Shown here in pieces: positions 56,709-64,000 of a stretch of 64,000 nucleotides of DNA. The stretch comes from Burkholderia cepacia GG4 (GTDB taxonomy: Bacteria > Pseudomonadota > Gammaproteobacteria > Burkholderiales > Burkholderiaceae). Made by a program: the position numbers and the translations under genes. A model generated the notes under the pieces. It ran no database searches, was not told where the DNA came from, and saw only the letters and a list, made by a program, of their open reading frames with translations. The DNA is taken from NCBI RefSeq assembly GCF_000292915.1, contig NC_018514.1, forward strand, positions 1,426,001-1,490,000, read 5' to 3'. Position 1 is the stretch's first letter; each line of letters opens with the position of its first letter.

Positions 56709-58006
56709 TGCGGCAGCCGTTGGTGGCGCAAGCCGCCGCCATGCGCTCGAACGCGGTCCGGCGCGCCGCCGCGTGGCGCGTCGCGTCCGCGCTCTGCGGC
56801 GCGTGCTGCGCCGTCGCGGCGCCGTCGCGCACGTTCGGCGGCGCGCCGGTCGTGCATACCGTCACCGTGCAGGCGCCCGCGTCGCCGCAGGAAAGCGGCG
56901 ATCCGCGGCGCTTCATGCACGGGATCGGCGTGGCCGACACCGGCAACGGCCGGCGCTGGGTCTTCTTCAGCAGCTCGGGCATCGTGCCGCGCGGCGCGCT
57001 GCGCAACGGCAACTGGCCGCATGACGTGTACGTCGGCGAATGGCTGCCGGGCAAGCCGCGGCTGCTGCGCGTCCATACGTTCATCAGCCGCCCGGAGGCG
57101 CAGGAACCCGTGTCGATCGCGCAGAACCCGCGCGGCGACATCTTCGTCACGTTCGAGGACGGCTGGAACACGCCGCAAGTGGTCAGCCAGCGATACGGCA
57201 TCTATCGGCGCGACCTGAAACCGGTCAAGCCCTACCCGAACGACGTCGAAGCGGGCGGTCACTCGGGGCACGTCGCCGCGGTCGGCGAACGGTTCGTCGT
57301 GTTCTACTCCGCCGACTGGATCGACGGCGGCGGCGTCGACAACCTCGGCACCGGCAACGGCGTCTACCTGAAGACCTACGATGCCGAGGGGCGCGTGTTG
57401 AACCATGTGTCGGTCGCGCCGCACCGCCGCGAGTGGTGGCCCGTGGTCGCGGGCTCGCCGCACCGCGCGCTGCTGGTCTGGCAGAAATACATCGAAGGCA
57501 GCACGGACGCGGGGCTCGAGTACGCGATGTTCGATCCGGTCACGGCGAAACTGGAGAAGCTCGGGCCGCTGAACGACGCGATCCAGTACTACGTGTATTC
57601 GTCCGCCTACGTGCCGGAGATCGACCGCTTCATCGTCGTCACGACCACGGCGGACAATCGCGGCGTCGCGATGCTGCTCGACCCGGACGGCCGTCGCCTC
57701 GCCACGCTCGACTGCCTGCCGGCGTCGGTGCGCGAGTCCGGAATCGGCGTCGACGGCACGCATGCGTATGTGCCGACCCGCGACGGGCGCCTGCTGACGC
57801 TCGCGCTTTCGCCAACCGGAATGTCGGTGAGCGCCGTGCAGCGCTCGCCGATTCCGTGGGGTTCGACCGGTATCGCCGGATTCCCGGCACGCAGCGGGAC
57901 GATGCATTTCGTGTCGCTGACACCGTCCGGGACGCGCGAAGCCGATTTCGACACGGCGCGCGAAACGCCTTTACCGAAGGCCGACGCGCAGTGTTCAGCG
58001 CATTGA
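56708..58006 (+). CDS. Secreted protein of unknown function at the end of the PNAG operon
   Basis: A 432-aa exported protein. The N-terminus is a signal-like segment (WRVASALCGACCAVAAPSRT). The mature part shows repeated beta-strand blades such as GRRWVFFSSSGIVPRGALRN, NPRGDIFVTFEDGWNTPQVV and RFVVFYSADWIDGGGVDNLG, suggesting a beta-propeller. No catalytic motif is recognised. It overlaps the glmS stop by 1 base (TGATG), which implies co-translation with the PNAG genes. A periplasmic or surface role in polymer binding or processing is plausible; I know of no characterised PNAG gene like it. Confidence 0.7.
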   Translation: MRQPLVAQAAAMRSNAVRRAAAWRVASALCGACCAVAAPSRTFGGAPVVHTVTVQAPASPQESGDPRRFMHGIGVADTGNGRRWVFFSSSGIVPRGALRNGNWPHDVYVGEWLPGKPRLLRVHTFISRPEAQEPVSIAQNPRGDIFVTFEDGWNTPQVVSQRYGIYRRDLKPVKPYPNDVEAGGHSGHVAAVGERFVVFYSADWIDGGGVDNLGTGNGVYLKTYDAEGRVLNHVSVAPHRREWWPVVAGSPHRALLVWQKYIEGSTDAGLEYAMFDPVTAKLEKLGPLNDAIQYYVYSSAYVPEIDRFIVVTTTADNRGVAMLLDPDGRRLATLDCLPASVRESGIGVDGTHAYVPTRDGRLLTLALSPTGMSVSAVQRSPIPWGSTGIAGFPARSGTMHFVSLTPSGTREADFDTARETPLPKADAQCSAH

Positions 58007-58278
58007 CGACGACGCAGATCGATCCGGATCAACGCGATCAACCCGTACGTTTGCGCCACGGCCCGAATCGCGCAATGCGATTTCGCATCCCTTCGGCCGT
58101 GTCGTAACCGGGCCGGCTGTCGCAGGCCCGCCACGCGCGCGGCCGCCCCTGCCCCGTACCGAAGTCGCCAGCACCGCGCGTACCGGATAGACTGTCGCCC
58201 GATTCGTTCCATCGGCCGCGGCGCTCGCGCGTGGCCGCCGCTGGAACGCCCCATCCAACACCCCTTCCCGGAGAACGA

Positions 58279-59115
58279 ATGCTGAAGCGCCCGTGGTTTT
58301 CGCTGTTGCTGCTGACGGTGTGCCTGATCGCAACGCGTGCGTCCGCGCAGGGCTCGCTCGCACTCGAGACTGACGGCACGCCACGGGTCCTGACGCGCCA
58401 GGCGCTGCTCGCGCGCCCCGATGCGACGGACATCCACGTGCCGCGCGACATCGCGTACGGCCGGCCGATGACGTTCCGCGCGGTGCCGTTCGCCGCCCTG
58501 CTCGGCGACACGCCTCTGCCGGCGGACGGCGTGCTCGAAACCCGCGCGGCCGACGGCTTCGCCGCGCAACTGCCGCTGAATCTCGCGCGCCGTCGCGCAC
58601 CGGCCGGCGCCGTCGCGTGGCTCGCGATCGAGGATCCCGCGCACCCGTGGCCGACGCTGCCGGGCAAGCAGGTCAGCGCGGGGCCGTTCTACCTGGTGTG
58701 GCTCGGGCCGGACGCGTCGTCGGTGCGCGGCGAGCAGTGGCCGTATCAGATCGTGCGCATCACGATCGAATCGTCGCCGCTCGCGCGCTGGCCGTCGCTC
58801 GGCGTCGATCCGGCACTGCCCGCGCACGATCCGGCCCGCGCTGGCCAGCGGCTGTTCGTCACGCAATGCCTCGCGTGCCACCGCATCGACGGCGCGGGCA
58901 GCAGCCAGACCGGGCCCGACCTGAACACGCCGATGAATCCGGTCGACTACTTCCAGCCCGCCGCGCTGCGCCGCTACATCCGCAACCCGGCATCGGTGCG
59001 CGACTGGCCGGGCCGCGTGATGCCTGCGTTCCCGTCCGATCAACTGAGCGACCGGGAACTCGACCAGATCGTCGCCTACCTCGCTTACATGGCGCGGCGC
59101 AAGGCCGGCAAGTAA
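58279..59115 (+). CDS. c-type cytochrome with N-terminal unassigned domain
   Basis: A 278-aa periplasmic protein with a signal peptide (SLLLLTVCLIATRASAQ). Residues about 25-185 form a domain with TFRAVPFAALLG and GPFYLVWLGPDASSVRGEQW, somewhat like the molybdopterin-enzyme (sulfite-oxidase) fold but without visible cofactor residues. Residues 190-278 are a monohaem cytochrome c: haem site CLACH and likely methionine ligand in RVMPAFPSDQLSD. It presumably carries electrons for a periplasmic oxidoreductase not encoded nearby. GGAG precedes the ATG by 6-7 bases. The 270-bp gap upstream separates it from the PNAG operon. Confidence 0.82.
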   Translation: MLKRPWFSLLLLTVCLIATRASAQGSLALETDGTPRVLTRQALLARPDATDIHVPRDIAYGRPMTFRAVPFAALLGDTPLPADGVLETRAADGFAAQLPLNLARRRAPAGAVAWLAIEDPAHPWPTLPGKQVSAGPFYLVWLGPDASSVRGEQWPYQIVRITIESSPLARWPSLGVDPALPAHDPARAGQRLFVTQCLACHRIDGAGSSQTGPDLNTPMNPVDYFQPAALRRYIRNPASVRDWPGRVMPAFPSDQLSDRELDQIVAYLAYMARRKAGK

Positions 59116-59125
59116 GCCGCGCCCG

Positions 59126-60382
59126 TCACGCGCCCGGCTCCTGCGCGCTTTGCAGCACCGCGCGCAGCAGGACGTCGGCACCCGCCGCCGACCATTCCGG
59201 CGTGATCGCCTCGGCCTCGTTGTGGCTCAGCCCGTCGACGCACGGCACGAAGATCATGCCGGCCGGCGCGACGCGCGCGACGTAGCACGCGTCGTGGCCC
59301 GCGCCGGACACGATGTCCATGTGCGATAGCCCGAGTGCCTGCGCCGCGTCGCGCACCGCGTCGATGCAGCCCGGCGCGAACGGCACCGGCGGATACTTGA
59401 AGATCTGCTCGATCTGCGCGCCGAGGCCGGCGTCGGCCGCCACGCGCGCCAGTTCCGCACGCAGCGCCGCATCGAGTTCGTCGAGCACCGCATCGTCGGG
59501 ATGGCGGAATTCGACCGTGAAGAAGCAGCCGCCCGGCACCGTGTTGCGCGAATTCGGCCGCGCCTCGATCATCCCGACCGTCGCGCGTGCGTGCGGTGCA
59601 TGGCGACGACCGAGCGCGTCGACGAATTCGATCATCCGCGCGGCGCCGACCAACGTGTCGCGCCGGAATTCCATCGGCGTCGTGCCCGCGTGCGCGTCGA
59701 CGCCCGTCAGCGTCACCTCGTACCAGCGCTGCCCCTGCCCGGCCGTCACGACGCCGATCGTCTTGCCCGCGCGTTCGAGAATCGCACCCTGCTCGATATG
59801 CAGCTCGTACGCGGCATGCACCGGATAGCCGCCGACCGGCTCGGCGCCCGCGTAGCCGATCCGCGCGAGTTCCTCGCCGATCGTCCTGCCTGCGCCGTCA
59901 GTACGCGACAGCCCGTATTCGAGCGTATAGACGCCGGAGAACACGCCGGCCGAGATCATCGCCGGCGCAAAACGCGAACCTTCCTCGTTGGTCCAGATCA
60001 CGACGTCGATCGGGCGTTCGGTCTCGATGCCGGCGTCGTTCAGCGCGCGCACGACTTCGAGGCCGCCGAGCACGCCGTAGATGCCGTCGTAACGGCCGCC
60101 CGTCGGTTGCGAATCGGCGTGCGAGCCCGTCATCACCGGCGCGGCATCGGGATTGCGGCCCGCGCGGCGCGCGAACACGTTGCCCATTTGATCCACGCGC
60201 ACCGTGCAGCCGGCGTCGCGCGCCCACTGCACGAACAGGTCGCGCGACTCGCGGTCGAGGTCGGTCAGCGCGAGACGGCAGACGCCGCCCTTCGGCGTCG
60301 CGCCGATCAGCGCCATCCGTTCGAGCGACGCCCACAGGCGTGCGCCGTCGACGCGCGGCGCAACCGCGAGGTCCTCACGCAT
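59126..60382 (-). CDS. M20-family N-carbamoyl-L-amino acid hydrolase (AtcC-like)
   Basis: A 418-aa Zn/Mn amidohydrolase of the allantoate amidohydrolase / N-carbamoyl-L-amino acid hydrolase family. Metal and substrate residues are visible: GSHADSQPTGGRYDGIYGVL, WTNEEGSRFAPAM, ELHIEQGAILE, GVDAHAGTTPM, EARPNSRNTVPGG and the final HNEAEAI histidine. It hydrolyses N-carbamoyl or ureido compounds to the amino acid, CO2 and ammonia. It is coupled (8-bp overlap) to a gene for an ATC hydrolase-like protein, so N-carbamoyl-L-cysteine is the predicted substrate, giving L-cysteine (inference). Confidence 0.82.
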   Translation of the reverse strand: MREDLAVAPRVDGARLWASLERMALIGATPKGGVCRLALTDLDRESRDLFVQWARDAGCTVRVDQMGNVFARRAGRNPDAAPVMTGSHADSQPTGGRYDGIYGVLGGLEVVRALNDAGIETERPIDVVIWTNEEGSRFAPAMISAGVFSGVYTLEYGLSRTDGAGRTIGEELARIGYAGAEPVGGYPVHAAYELHIEQGAILERAGKTIGVVTAGQGQRWYEVTLTGVDAHAGTTPMEFRRDTLVGAARMIEFVDALGRRHAPHARATVGMIEARPNSRNTVPGGCFFTVEFRHPDDAVLDELDAALRAELARVAADAGLGAQIEQIFKYPPVPFAPGCIDAVRDAAQALGLSHMDIVSGAGHDACYVARVAPAGMIFVPCVDGLSHNEAEAITPEWSAAGADVLLRAVLQSAQEPGA

Positions 60383-60914
60383 GGCCGGCCTCCGGGGCGT
60401 CGTCGCGCGGCGCAGCCTGCAGCGCATAACGAAAATCGCAGCGCTTGCCGCCCCGCATGATCGTGCTCGTGCGCGTCAGTGCGATGCGCGGGTCGTAGCC
60501 CTCGATGAAGTAGCTGTCGCGCGCGCAGCTCAGCAGGTGGCCGATTTCGCCGAGCCCCATCGCGTGATACATCTCCGCGTAGCTGCAGCGGTGCACGTCG
60601 TAGTCGTAGTGCGCGTCGTCCGCGCGCCGCACCTCGACGTCGAGCGCATCGTCCTTCTCCCACAGCACCTGCAGCGCGATGAACGACTGCACGCTCGTGC
60701 CGTCCGGCTCCTGCGCGGCGAACGTGCGGCCCGCGTCGACGGCCGCGCCGCGCACGGCTTCCGCGATCACGGCCTGCGCGCGTTCGACGCCGAATTCGCG
60801 CTTCATGATCTCGTAGATGGGCTTGATGATTTCCGCTTCGATGCGGCGCCGCGCGAGGATGCCGAGGCGCGTGTCCTCGGGTGCCGCGGCGGATGCATGG
60901 GTCGTGTCGGTCAT
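60375..60914 (-). CDS. L-2-amino-thiazoline-4-carboxylic acid hydrolase family protein (AtcB-like)
   Basis: A 179-aa protein of the ATC hydrolase family. The conserved C-terminal half reads YHAMGLGEIGHLLSCARDSY, FIEGYDPRIALTRTSTIMRG and GKRCDFRYAL. In Pseudomonas, AtcB opens the ring of L-2-amino-thiazoline-4-carboxylate to N-carbamoyl-L-cysteine. Here the partner hydrolase gene overlaps it and a periplasmic binding protein gene precedes it, matching a small uptake-and-conversion operon. The true substrate could be another cyclic isothiourea or amino acid derivative; the family is broad. Confidence 0.78.
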   Translation of the reverse strand: MTDTTHASAAAPEDTRLGILARRRIEAEIIKPIYEIMKREFGVERAQAVIAEAVRGAAVDAGRTFAAQEPDGTSVQSFIALQVLWEKDDALDVEVRRADDAHYDYDVHRCSYAEMYHAMGLGEIGHLLSCARDSYFIEGYDPRIALTRTSTIMRGGKRCDFRYALQAAPRDDAPEAGHA

Positions 60915-60932
60915 GGGGTTCGTCTCCGTCGT

Positions 60933-62099
60933 TTATTTGGTTGCGGCGTGCGCGCCGCCAAGTACGTCGACGACGCTCCACTTGCCGCCGCGCACCTGGT
61001 AGATCGTGAACGCCGGGTCCTTCAGGTTGCCTTCGTTGTCGAACGCGATCTTGCCGGTCACGCCGGGCCGGTCGATCGCGCGCACGGCCGCGACCAGCTT
61101 GGCCGGCTGCGTCGTGCCGGCTTTCTGCGCGGCCGCGATCAGCGTGGCGGCCGCGTCGTACGCGAACGGCGCGTGCAGTTCGATCGGCGCGTGAAAGCGC
61201 GTGCGGTACTGCGTATCGAACGCCTTGCCGCCCGGCATCCGGTCGAGCGGCAGGCCCGGTTCGAGCGCCGTCACGCCGTCGCCGTCCTTGCCCGCGAGCG
61301 ACAGGAAGGTCTGGCTCACGAAGCCGCCCGCGCCGAGCAGCGGCGCGTTCACGCCGAGCTGGCGCATCCGGCGCGCGATCGGTGCGGCCTGCGCGTCGAG
61401 CCCGCCGAAGAACACGAGATCCGCGCGCTTGCCCTTGATCGCGGTCAGCACGCCGCTGAAGTCGGTCGTCTTGTCGTTCACGTACTGGCGGTCGACGATC
61501 GCGCCGCCGTTCGCCTGCACGCCCTTGATGAACTGGTCGGCCAGCCCCGCGCCGAACGACGTGCGATCGTCGATCACCGCGATGCGCTTCGCCTTCAGCG
61601 TCTTCACCGCGTAGGCGCCGGTGAAGTTGCCGCCCGCATCGTCGTGACCCATGATGCGAAACGCCGTCGCATAGCCCTGCTGCGTGTATTGGTGGCCGGT
61701 GGATGCCGGTGCGATCTGCGGGATGCCCGCATCGCGATAGACGCGCGACGCCGGCACGCTGCAGCCCGTGTTCCAGTGACCGACGACGCCGATCACGTGC
61801 TGGTCGACCAGTTGCTGCGCGACCGCGACGGCCGTGCGCGGGTCGGATTGATCGTCGGCCGCGACGAGCTTGTAGACGACCGGCTTGCCGCCGATGCTCG
61901 GATGCTTCGCGTTCGCGTCGTCGATCGCGAGCTGCGCGCCGTTCTGCAGGTCCTTGCCGATCCGCGCGGACGGGCCGGTGAGCGGCGCGGCGAGACCGAT
62001 CAGGATCGTCTGCGGCGCGGATTGCGCGAAGGCGGGAACGGAAGCGATCAGCGTGGCCGCGGACAATGCGAGGCTGGCGGGAAGGAAAGCGATTTTCAT
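60933..62099 (-). CDS. Branched-chain amino acid-type ABC transporter substrate-binding protein
   Basis: A 388-aa periplasmic type I solute-binding protein (LivJ/K family). The signal peptide (LALSAATLIASVPAFAQ) is followed by TILIGLAAPLTGPSARIGKD, ADDQSDPRTAVAVAQQLVDQ, and the linker HWNTGCSVPASRVYRDAGIP. The permease and ATPase genes are not adjacent, so it must share a transporter encoded elsewhere. It is the first gene of a minus-strand operon with ATC hydrolase and N-carbamoyl hydrolase genes, so a thiazoline or carbamoyl amino acid ligand is likely (inference). Divergent LysR gene upstream. Confidence 0.88.
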   Translation of the reverse strand: MKIAFLPASLALSAATLIASVPAFAQSAPQTILIGLAAPLTGPSARIGKDLQNGAQLAIDDANAKHPSIGGKPVVYKLVAADDQSDPRTAVAVAQQLVDQHVIGVVGHWNTGCSVPASRVYRDAGIPQIAPASTGHQYTQQGYATAFRIMGHDDAGGNFTGAYAVKTLKAKRIAVIDDRTSFGAGLADQFIKGVQANGGAIVDRQYVNDKTTDFSGVLTAIKGKRADLVFFGGLDAQAAPIARRMRQLGVNAPLLGAGGFVSQTFLSLAGKDGDGVTALEPGLPLDRMPGGKAFDTQYRTRFHAPIELHAPFAYDAAATLIAAAQKAGTTQPAKLVAAVRAIDRPGVTGKIAFDNEGNLKDPAFTIYQVRGGKWSVVDVLGGAHAATK

Positions 62100-62168
62100 G
62101 TGCGGGGATCAGTGACTCGGATCAAAACATGAAAAATATTAAAGATTCAGCACCCTCACCCCAAATAC

Positions 62169-62179
62169 TCAATTGTTGA
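62169..62179. promoter_or_regulatory. Short dyad in the AT-rich gap between binding-protein and LysR genes
   Basis: TCAA-TTG-TTGA is a perfect 4-bp dyad in the 177-bp divergent spacer, 70 bp from the binding-protein start. It is a candidate LysR contact, but the arms are short and the region is AT-rich, so chance is possible. Confidence 0.3.
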
Positions 62180-62276
62180 ATGCTTATGCCATTCCCGACA
62201 CATTATCGTAATGCGCTGTAAATACGGGATATTTTAATGTTGTCGCTTACCCTGATTTTTCGATAAAATTCGACAC

Positions 62277-63170
62277 ATGAAAAATATCGAACAATTGCCG
62301 TACGATCCGCCGCTTCGCGCCGTGCGCGCGTTCGAGGCATTCGCGCGTCTCGGGTCGGTCACTGCGGCCGCGCACGAACTCGACATCACGCCGTCCGCGG
62401 TCAGCCATCAGTTGCAACTGCTCGAGGCGTTCATCCAGACGCCATTGACCGTGCGCGAAGGCCGGCTGCTCGCGCTCACCGACGAGGGGCGCGACTATTA
62501 CCGCTCGATCAGCGCCGCGTTCTCGGTGCTGCGCAGCGCGACGCGCTTCGTGCGCGATCGTTCGTCGCTGCGGCAGATCACGATCAGCCTGATCCCGCTG
62601 CTCGGCATCGGCTGGTTCATTCCGCGCCTGCATGCATTCCTCGCCGACAACACCGACGTCGACGTGACCGTGCTGTATGCGCATCACCGCAACTATCGAA
62701 GCGACGCGTCGGACCTGTCGATCCGCTTCGGCACCGGCGACTGGCCTGGCTACCGCTGCGAGCGGCTGCTGCCGGGCGCGATGGTGCCAATGTGCAGCCC
62801 GTCGTTCCTGAAGCGCCACGGGCCGTTCCGCACGCCGGCCGATCTCGCGCAAGCGCCGCTCGTGCACGACGAGGATCGCAGCACGTGGGTCAACTGGCTG
62901 CACGGCGCGGGCGTGCGGCATGTGTCGCATGCGGTGGGGCCGATGTTCGAGGACGGGCAGCTGACGCTGAGCGCGGCGCGCGCGGATCTCGGCGCGGCGC
63001 TGCTGCGCGCGCCGCTGGTCGAGCGCGAACTGGCGAGCGGCGAACTCGTGAAGCTGTTCGACCACGCGCTCGACGACGGCCGCGATTACTACCTGTGCAC
63101 GCGCGAGGATGCGGACATGCCGGACGGGGCGAGACGGCTCGCCGACTGGCTGAGGAAGATCGCTGCCTGA
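62277..63170 (+). CDS. LysR-family regulator, GcvA-like
   Basis: A 297-aa LysR regulator of the GcvA subgroup. Helix-turn-helix: PLRAVRAFEAFARLGSVTAA, then AHELDITPSAVSHQLQLLEA. The effector domain includes ISLIPLLGIGWFIPRLHAFL and DLSIRFGTGDWPGYRCERLL, typical of GcvA types. It is divergent from the ATC-type operon and probably activates it in response to the substrate, as in other cysteine-precursor operons (inference). The ATG is the first in frame. Confidence 0.87.
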   Translation: MKNIEQLPYDPPLRAVRAFEAFARLGSVTAAAHELDITPSAVSHQLQLLEAFIQTPLTVREGRLLALTDEGRDYYRSISAAFSVLRSATRFVRDRSSLRQITISLIPLLGIGWFIPRLHAFLADNTDVDVTVLYAHHRNYRSDASDLSIRFGTGDWPGYRCERLLPGAMVPMCSPSFLKRHGPFRTPADLAQAPLVHDEDRSTWVNWLHGAGVRHVSHAVGPMFEDGQLTLSAARADLGAALLRAPLVERELASGELVKLFDHALDDGRDYYLCTREDADMPDGARRLADWLRKIAA

Positions 63171-63248
63171 GCGCCCGGGCCGCAGCGTGGCGGCAGCCCG
63201 TCACGCTTGCCCGGCAAGCATCGACGCCTTGCGGGCGACCATCTGGAT

Positions 63249-63272
63249 ATATATGATATGCATATCATATAT
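63249..63272. promoter_or_regulatory. 24-bp perfect palindrome, antitoxin operator
   Basis: A perfect 24-bp palindrome of A/T-rich sequence centred on GATATG|CATATC ends one base before the GGAGG (63274-63278) of the antitoxin gene. Ribbon-helix-helix antitoxins usually bind such sites for autoregulation; its place over the likely promoter and leader fits. Confidence 0.7.
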
Positions 63273-63283
63273 CGGAGGTTGCA

Positions 63284-63502
63284 ATGAGCCGTATCCTGAT
63301 TGATCTGTCGAACGGCCAGCTCGACGAACTGGCCGCCATCGTCGAGACTGAGCAACGCCCTCGCGCTGCGATCATTCGCGATGCGATCGACGCGTATATC
63401 GCGCAGCACAAGCGATCGCATGCCGATAACGTATTCGGTCTGTGGAAAGATCGCGTGGTCGACGGGCTCACCTATCAGGAGGCGCTGCGTTCAGAATGGT
63501 AA
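63284..63502 (+). CDS. CopG/ribbon-helix-helix antitoxin of a PIN-domain toxin
   Basis: A 72-aa antitoxin. Residues about 1-45 (SRILIDLSNGQLDELAAIVE, then RPRAAIIRDAIDAYIAQ) fit a ribbon-helix-helix DNA-binding dimer. The C-terminal tail HADNVFGLWKDRVVDGLTYQ should wrap and block the toxin. GGAGG lies 5 bases before the ATG. The stop codon overlaps an ATGGTAAA start, which in an intact locus would begin the toxin. Here that reading frame is a hybrid remnant, and the toxin proper follows 164 bp later. Confidence 0.85.
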   Translation: MSRILIDLSNGQLDELAAIVETEQRPRAAIIRDAIDAYIAQHKRSHADNVFGLWKDRVVDGLTYQEALRSEW

Positions 63503-63681
63503 AAGCACTTATCACCCCCCCCAGCGCGGCCGGCTATCCAGGCCGCGCGACCCCGGCCGACGCTTGCCCGTCGCAGCACCGGCCGCCGCATGCCGACACC
63601 GTATTCGGTCTCTGGAAAGTTCGTGCGCTCAACGGGCTCGCCTATCAGGAGGCGCTGCGCGCGGAATGGTAAACGCACTCT
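63402..63681 (+). repeat. Direct repeat from a partial tandem duplication of the toxin-antitoxin junction
   Basis: Copy 1 (about 63402-63511) and copy 2 (about 63572-63681) lie 170 bp apart and are roughly 80-85% identical by eye. Each copy holds the end of the antitoxin coding sequence and the first codons of the toxin (GAATGGTAAA-CGCAC-type junction). Confidence 0.8.
63496..63672 (+). pseudogene. In-frame hybrid remnant: toxin start joined to antitoxin tail
   Basis: An open frame of 58 codons. It starts MVKALI (toxin-like; the real toxin starts MVNALF), runs through about 24 unrelated residues, and ends with ADTVFGLWKVRALNGLAYQE, the antitoxin C-terminal tail (ADNVFGLWKDRVVDGLTYQE). It looks like a tandem duplication of the locus followed by a deletion that happened to keep the frame. 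It overlaps the antitoxin stop and the toxin start by a few bases each, so it could still be translated and link the two genes. Whether it makes a working toxin-binding peptide is unknown. Confidence 0.7.
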
Positions 63682-64000
63682 TCGACACCAACATCCTGAT
63701 CGACTATCTCGGTGGCGTGGAGGCCGCGCGCGCGGAGCTTGCCCGCTACGACTACCGGGCGATCAGCATGGTGACCTGGATGGAAGTCCTGGTCGGCGCG
63801 ACGCCCGGCGACGATGCGGCGATCCGCACGTGGCTTGCGTCGTTCGATATCATCCCGGTCGACAGCACGGTGGCCAATCGCGCTGTAACGATTCGCAAGG
63901 AACGCCGCATTCGCCTGCCCGACGCGATCATATGGGCGTCGGCGCAAGTGAACGGCCTGCTGCTCGTGTCGCGCAACACGAAGGATTTCCCCCTCACCGA
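63666..64000 (+). CDS. PIN-domain (VapC-type) toxin, C-terminus cut by window end
   Basis: The first 111 codons of a VapC-like ribonuclease toxin. The acidic Mg2+-binding residues are visible: Asp in NALFDTNILIDYLGG, Glu in VTWMEVLVGA, Asp in RLPDAIIWASAQ, and the late Asp in SRNTKDFPL. PIN toxins cut specific RNAs and are held off by the co-encoded antitoxin. The start ATG overlaps the hybrid remnant's stop by 7 bp, the same overlap arrangement as antitoxin and remnant. Only a few residues should be missing beyond the window. Confidence 0.87.
   Translation, partial: MVNALFDTNILIDYLGGVEAARAELARYDYRAISMVTWMEVLVGATPGDDAAIRTWLASFDIIPVDSTVANRAVTIRKERRIRLPDAIIWASAQVNGLLLVSRNTKDFPLT

Noticed and set aside
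63442..63495. Extending the hybrid toxin/antitoxin frame upstream to an ATG at 63442
   Set aside because: That part reads the antitoxin gene out of phase; the toxin-like start at 63496 overlapping the antitoxin stop is the natural start.

Overview
The window is about 67% GC, densely coding, with short intergenic gaps. Its gene content (long-form IlvD, PgaABCD locus, phosphonate genes, LysR/MarR/MerR regulators, ATP-grasp/transglutaminase clusters) points to a betaproteobacterium, most likely Burkholderia (cepacia complex). The genus is inferred from protein resemblance, not from a search. There are no rRNA or tRNA genes, no CRISPR array, no insertion sequence and no prophage. Only the far right end shows accessory-type DNA, a toxin-antitoxin locus.

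Left part (1-12.1 kb) is catabolism. A truncated gentisate 1,2-dioxygenase gene is divergent from a LysR regulator. Next is a hydroxyproline module: 4-hydroxyproline 2-epimerase plus a three-subunit D-hydroxyproline (opine-oxidase-like) dehydrogenase on the minus strand. A permease, an alpha-ketoglutarate-semialdehyde dehydrogenase and a delta1-pyrroline-2-carboxylate reductase diverge from it. The deaminase that should link these steps is not in the window. ilvD follows, with a clear terminator.

The 12-21 kb stretch holds two secreted or lipoprotein genes, an RpoD-like group-2 sigma factor, a DNA polymerase X-like helix-hairpin-helix protein behind a perfect FNR/Anr box, a MerR/DUF2938 pair with a SoxR-like operator, a MarR/DHA2-efflux pair with a perfect inverted-repeat operator over the promoter, and a succinyl-CoA:acetate CoA-transferase.

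At 22-29.2 kb seven tightly overlapping genes form a 2-aminoethylphosphonate (AEP) operon: PEP mutase fused to a nucleotidyltransferase, phosphonopyruvate decarboxylase and AEP transaminase, plus a second nucleotidyltransferase, a CDP-alcohol phosphatidyltransferase, a 2-oxoglutarate/Fe(II) oxygenase and a flippase-like membrane protein. The set reads as a pathway to a CMP-activated, possibly hydroxylated phosphonate that is attached to a lipid. It is the best candidate here for a little-described system.

At 29-33.4 kb are small unrelated genes (AhpD-like, acyltransferase, proline iminopeptidase). From 44.5 down to 33.6 kb runs a six-gene minus-strand cluster of circularly permuted ATP-grasp, alpha-E and transglutaminase-like proteins in two modules. 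One transglutaminase paralogue has serine in place of the catalytic cysteine.

At 45-58 kb a HypT-like LysR gene and an AT-rich regulatory region precede the poly-N-acetylglucosamine (PNAG) locus: two small accessory genes, pgaA (with a long disordered repeat region), pgaB, pgaC, pgaD, a glmS copy and a secreted protein of unknown function. A c-type cytochrome gene follows. At 59-63 kb a LysR-controlled operon (periplasmic binding protein, 2-aminothiazoline-4-carboxylate hydrolase-like, N-carbamoyl-amino-acid hydrolase) looks like an ATC-to-cysteine route. The window ends in a CopG/PIN toxin-antitoxin locus with a large operator palindrome and an in-frame hybrid remnant left by a tandem duplication.
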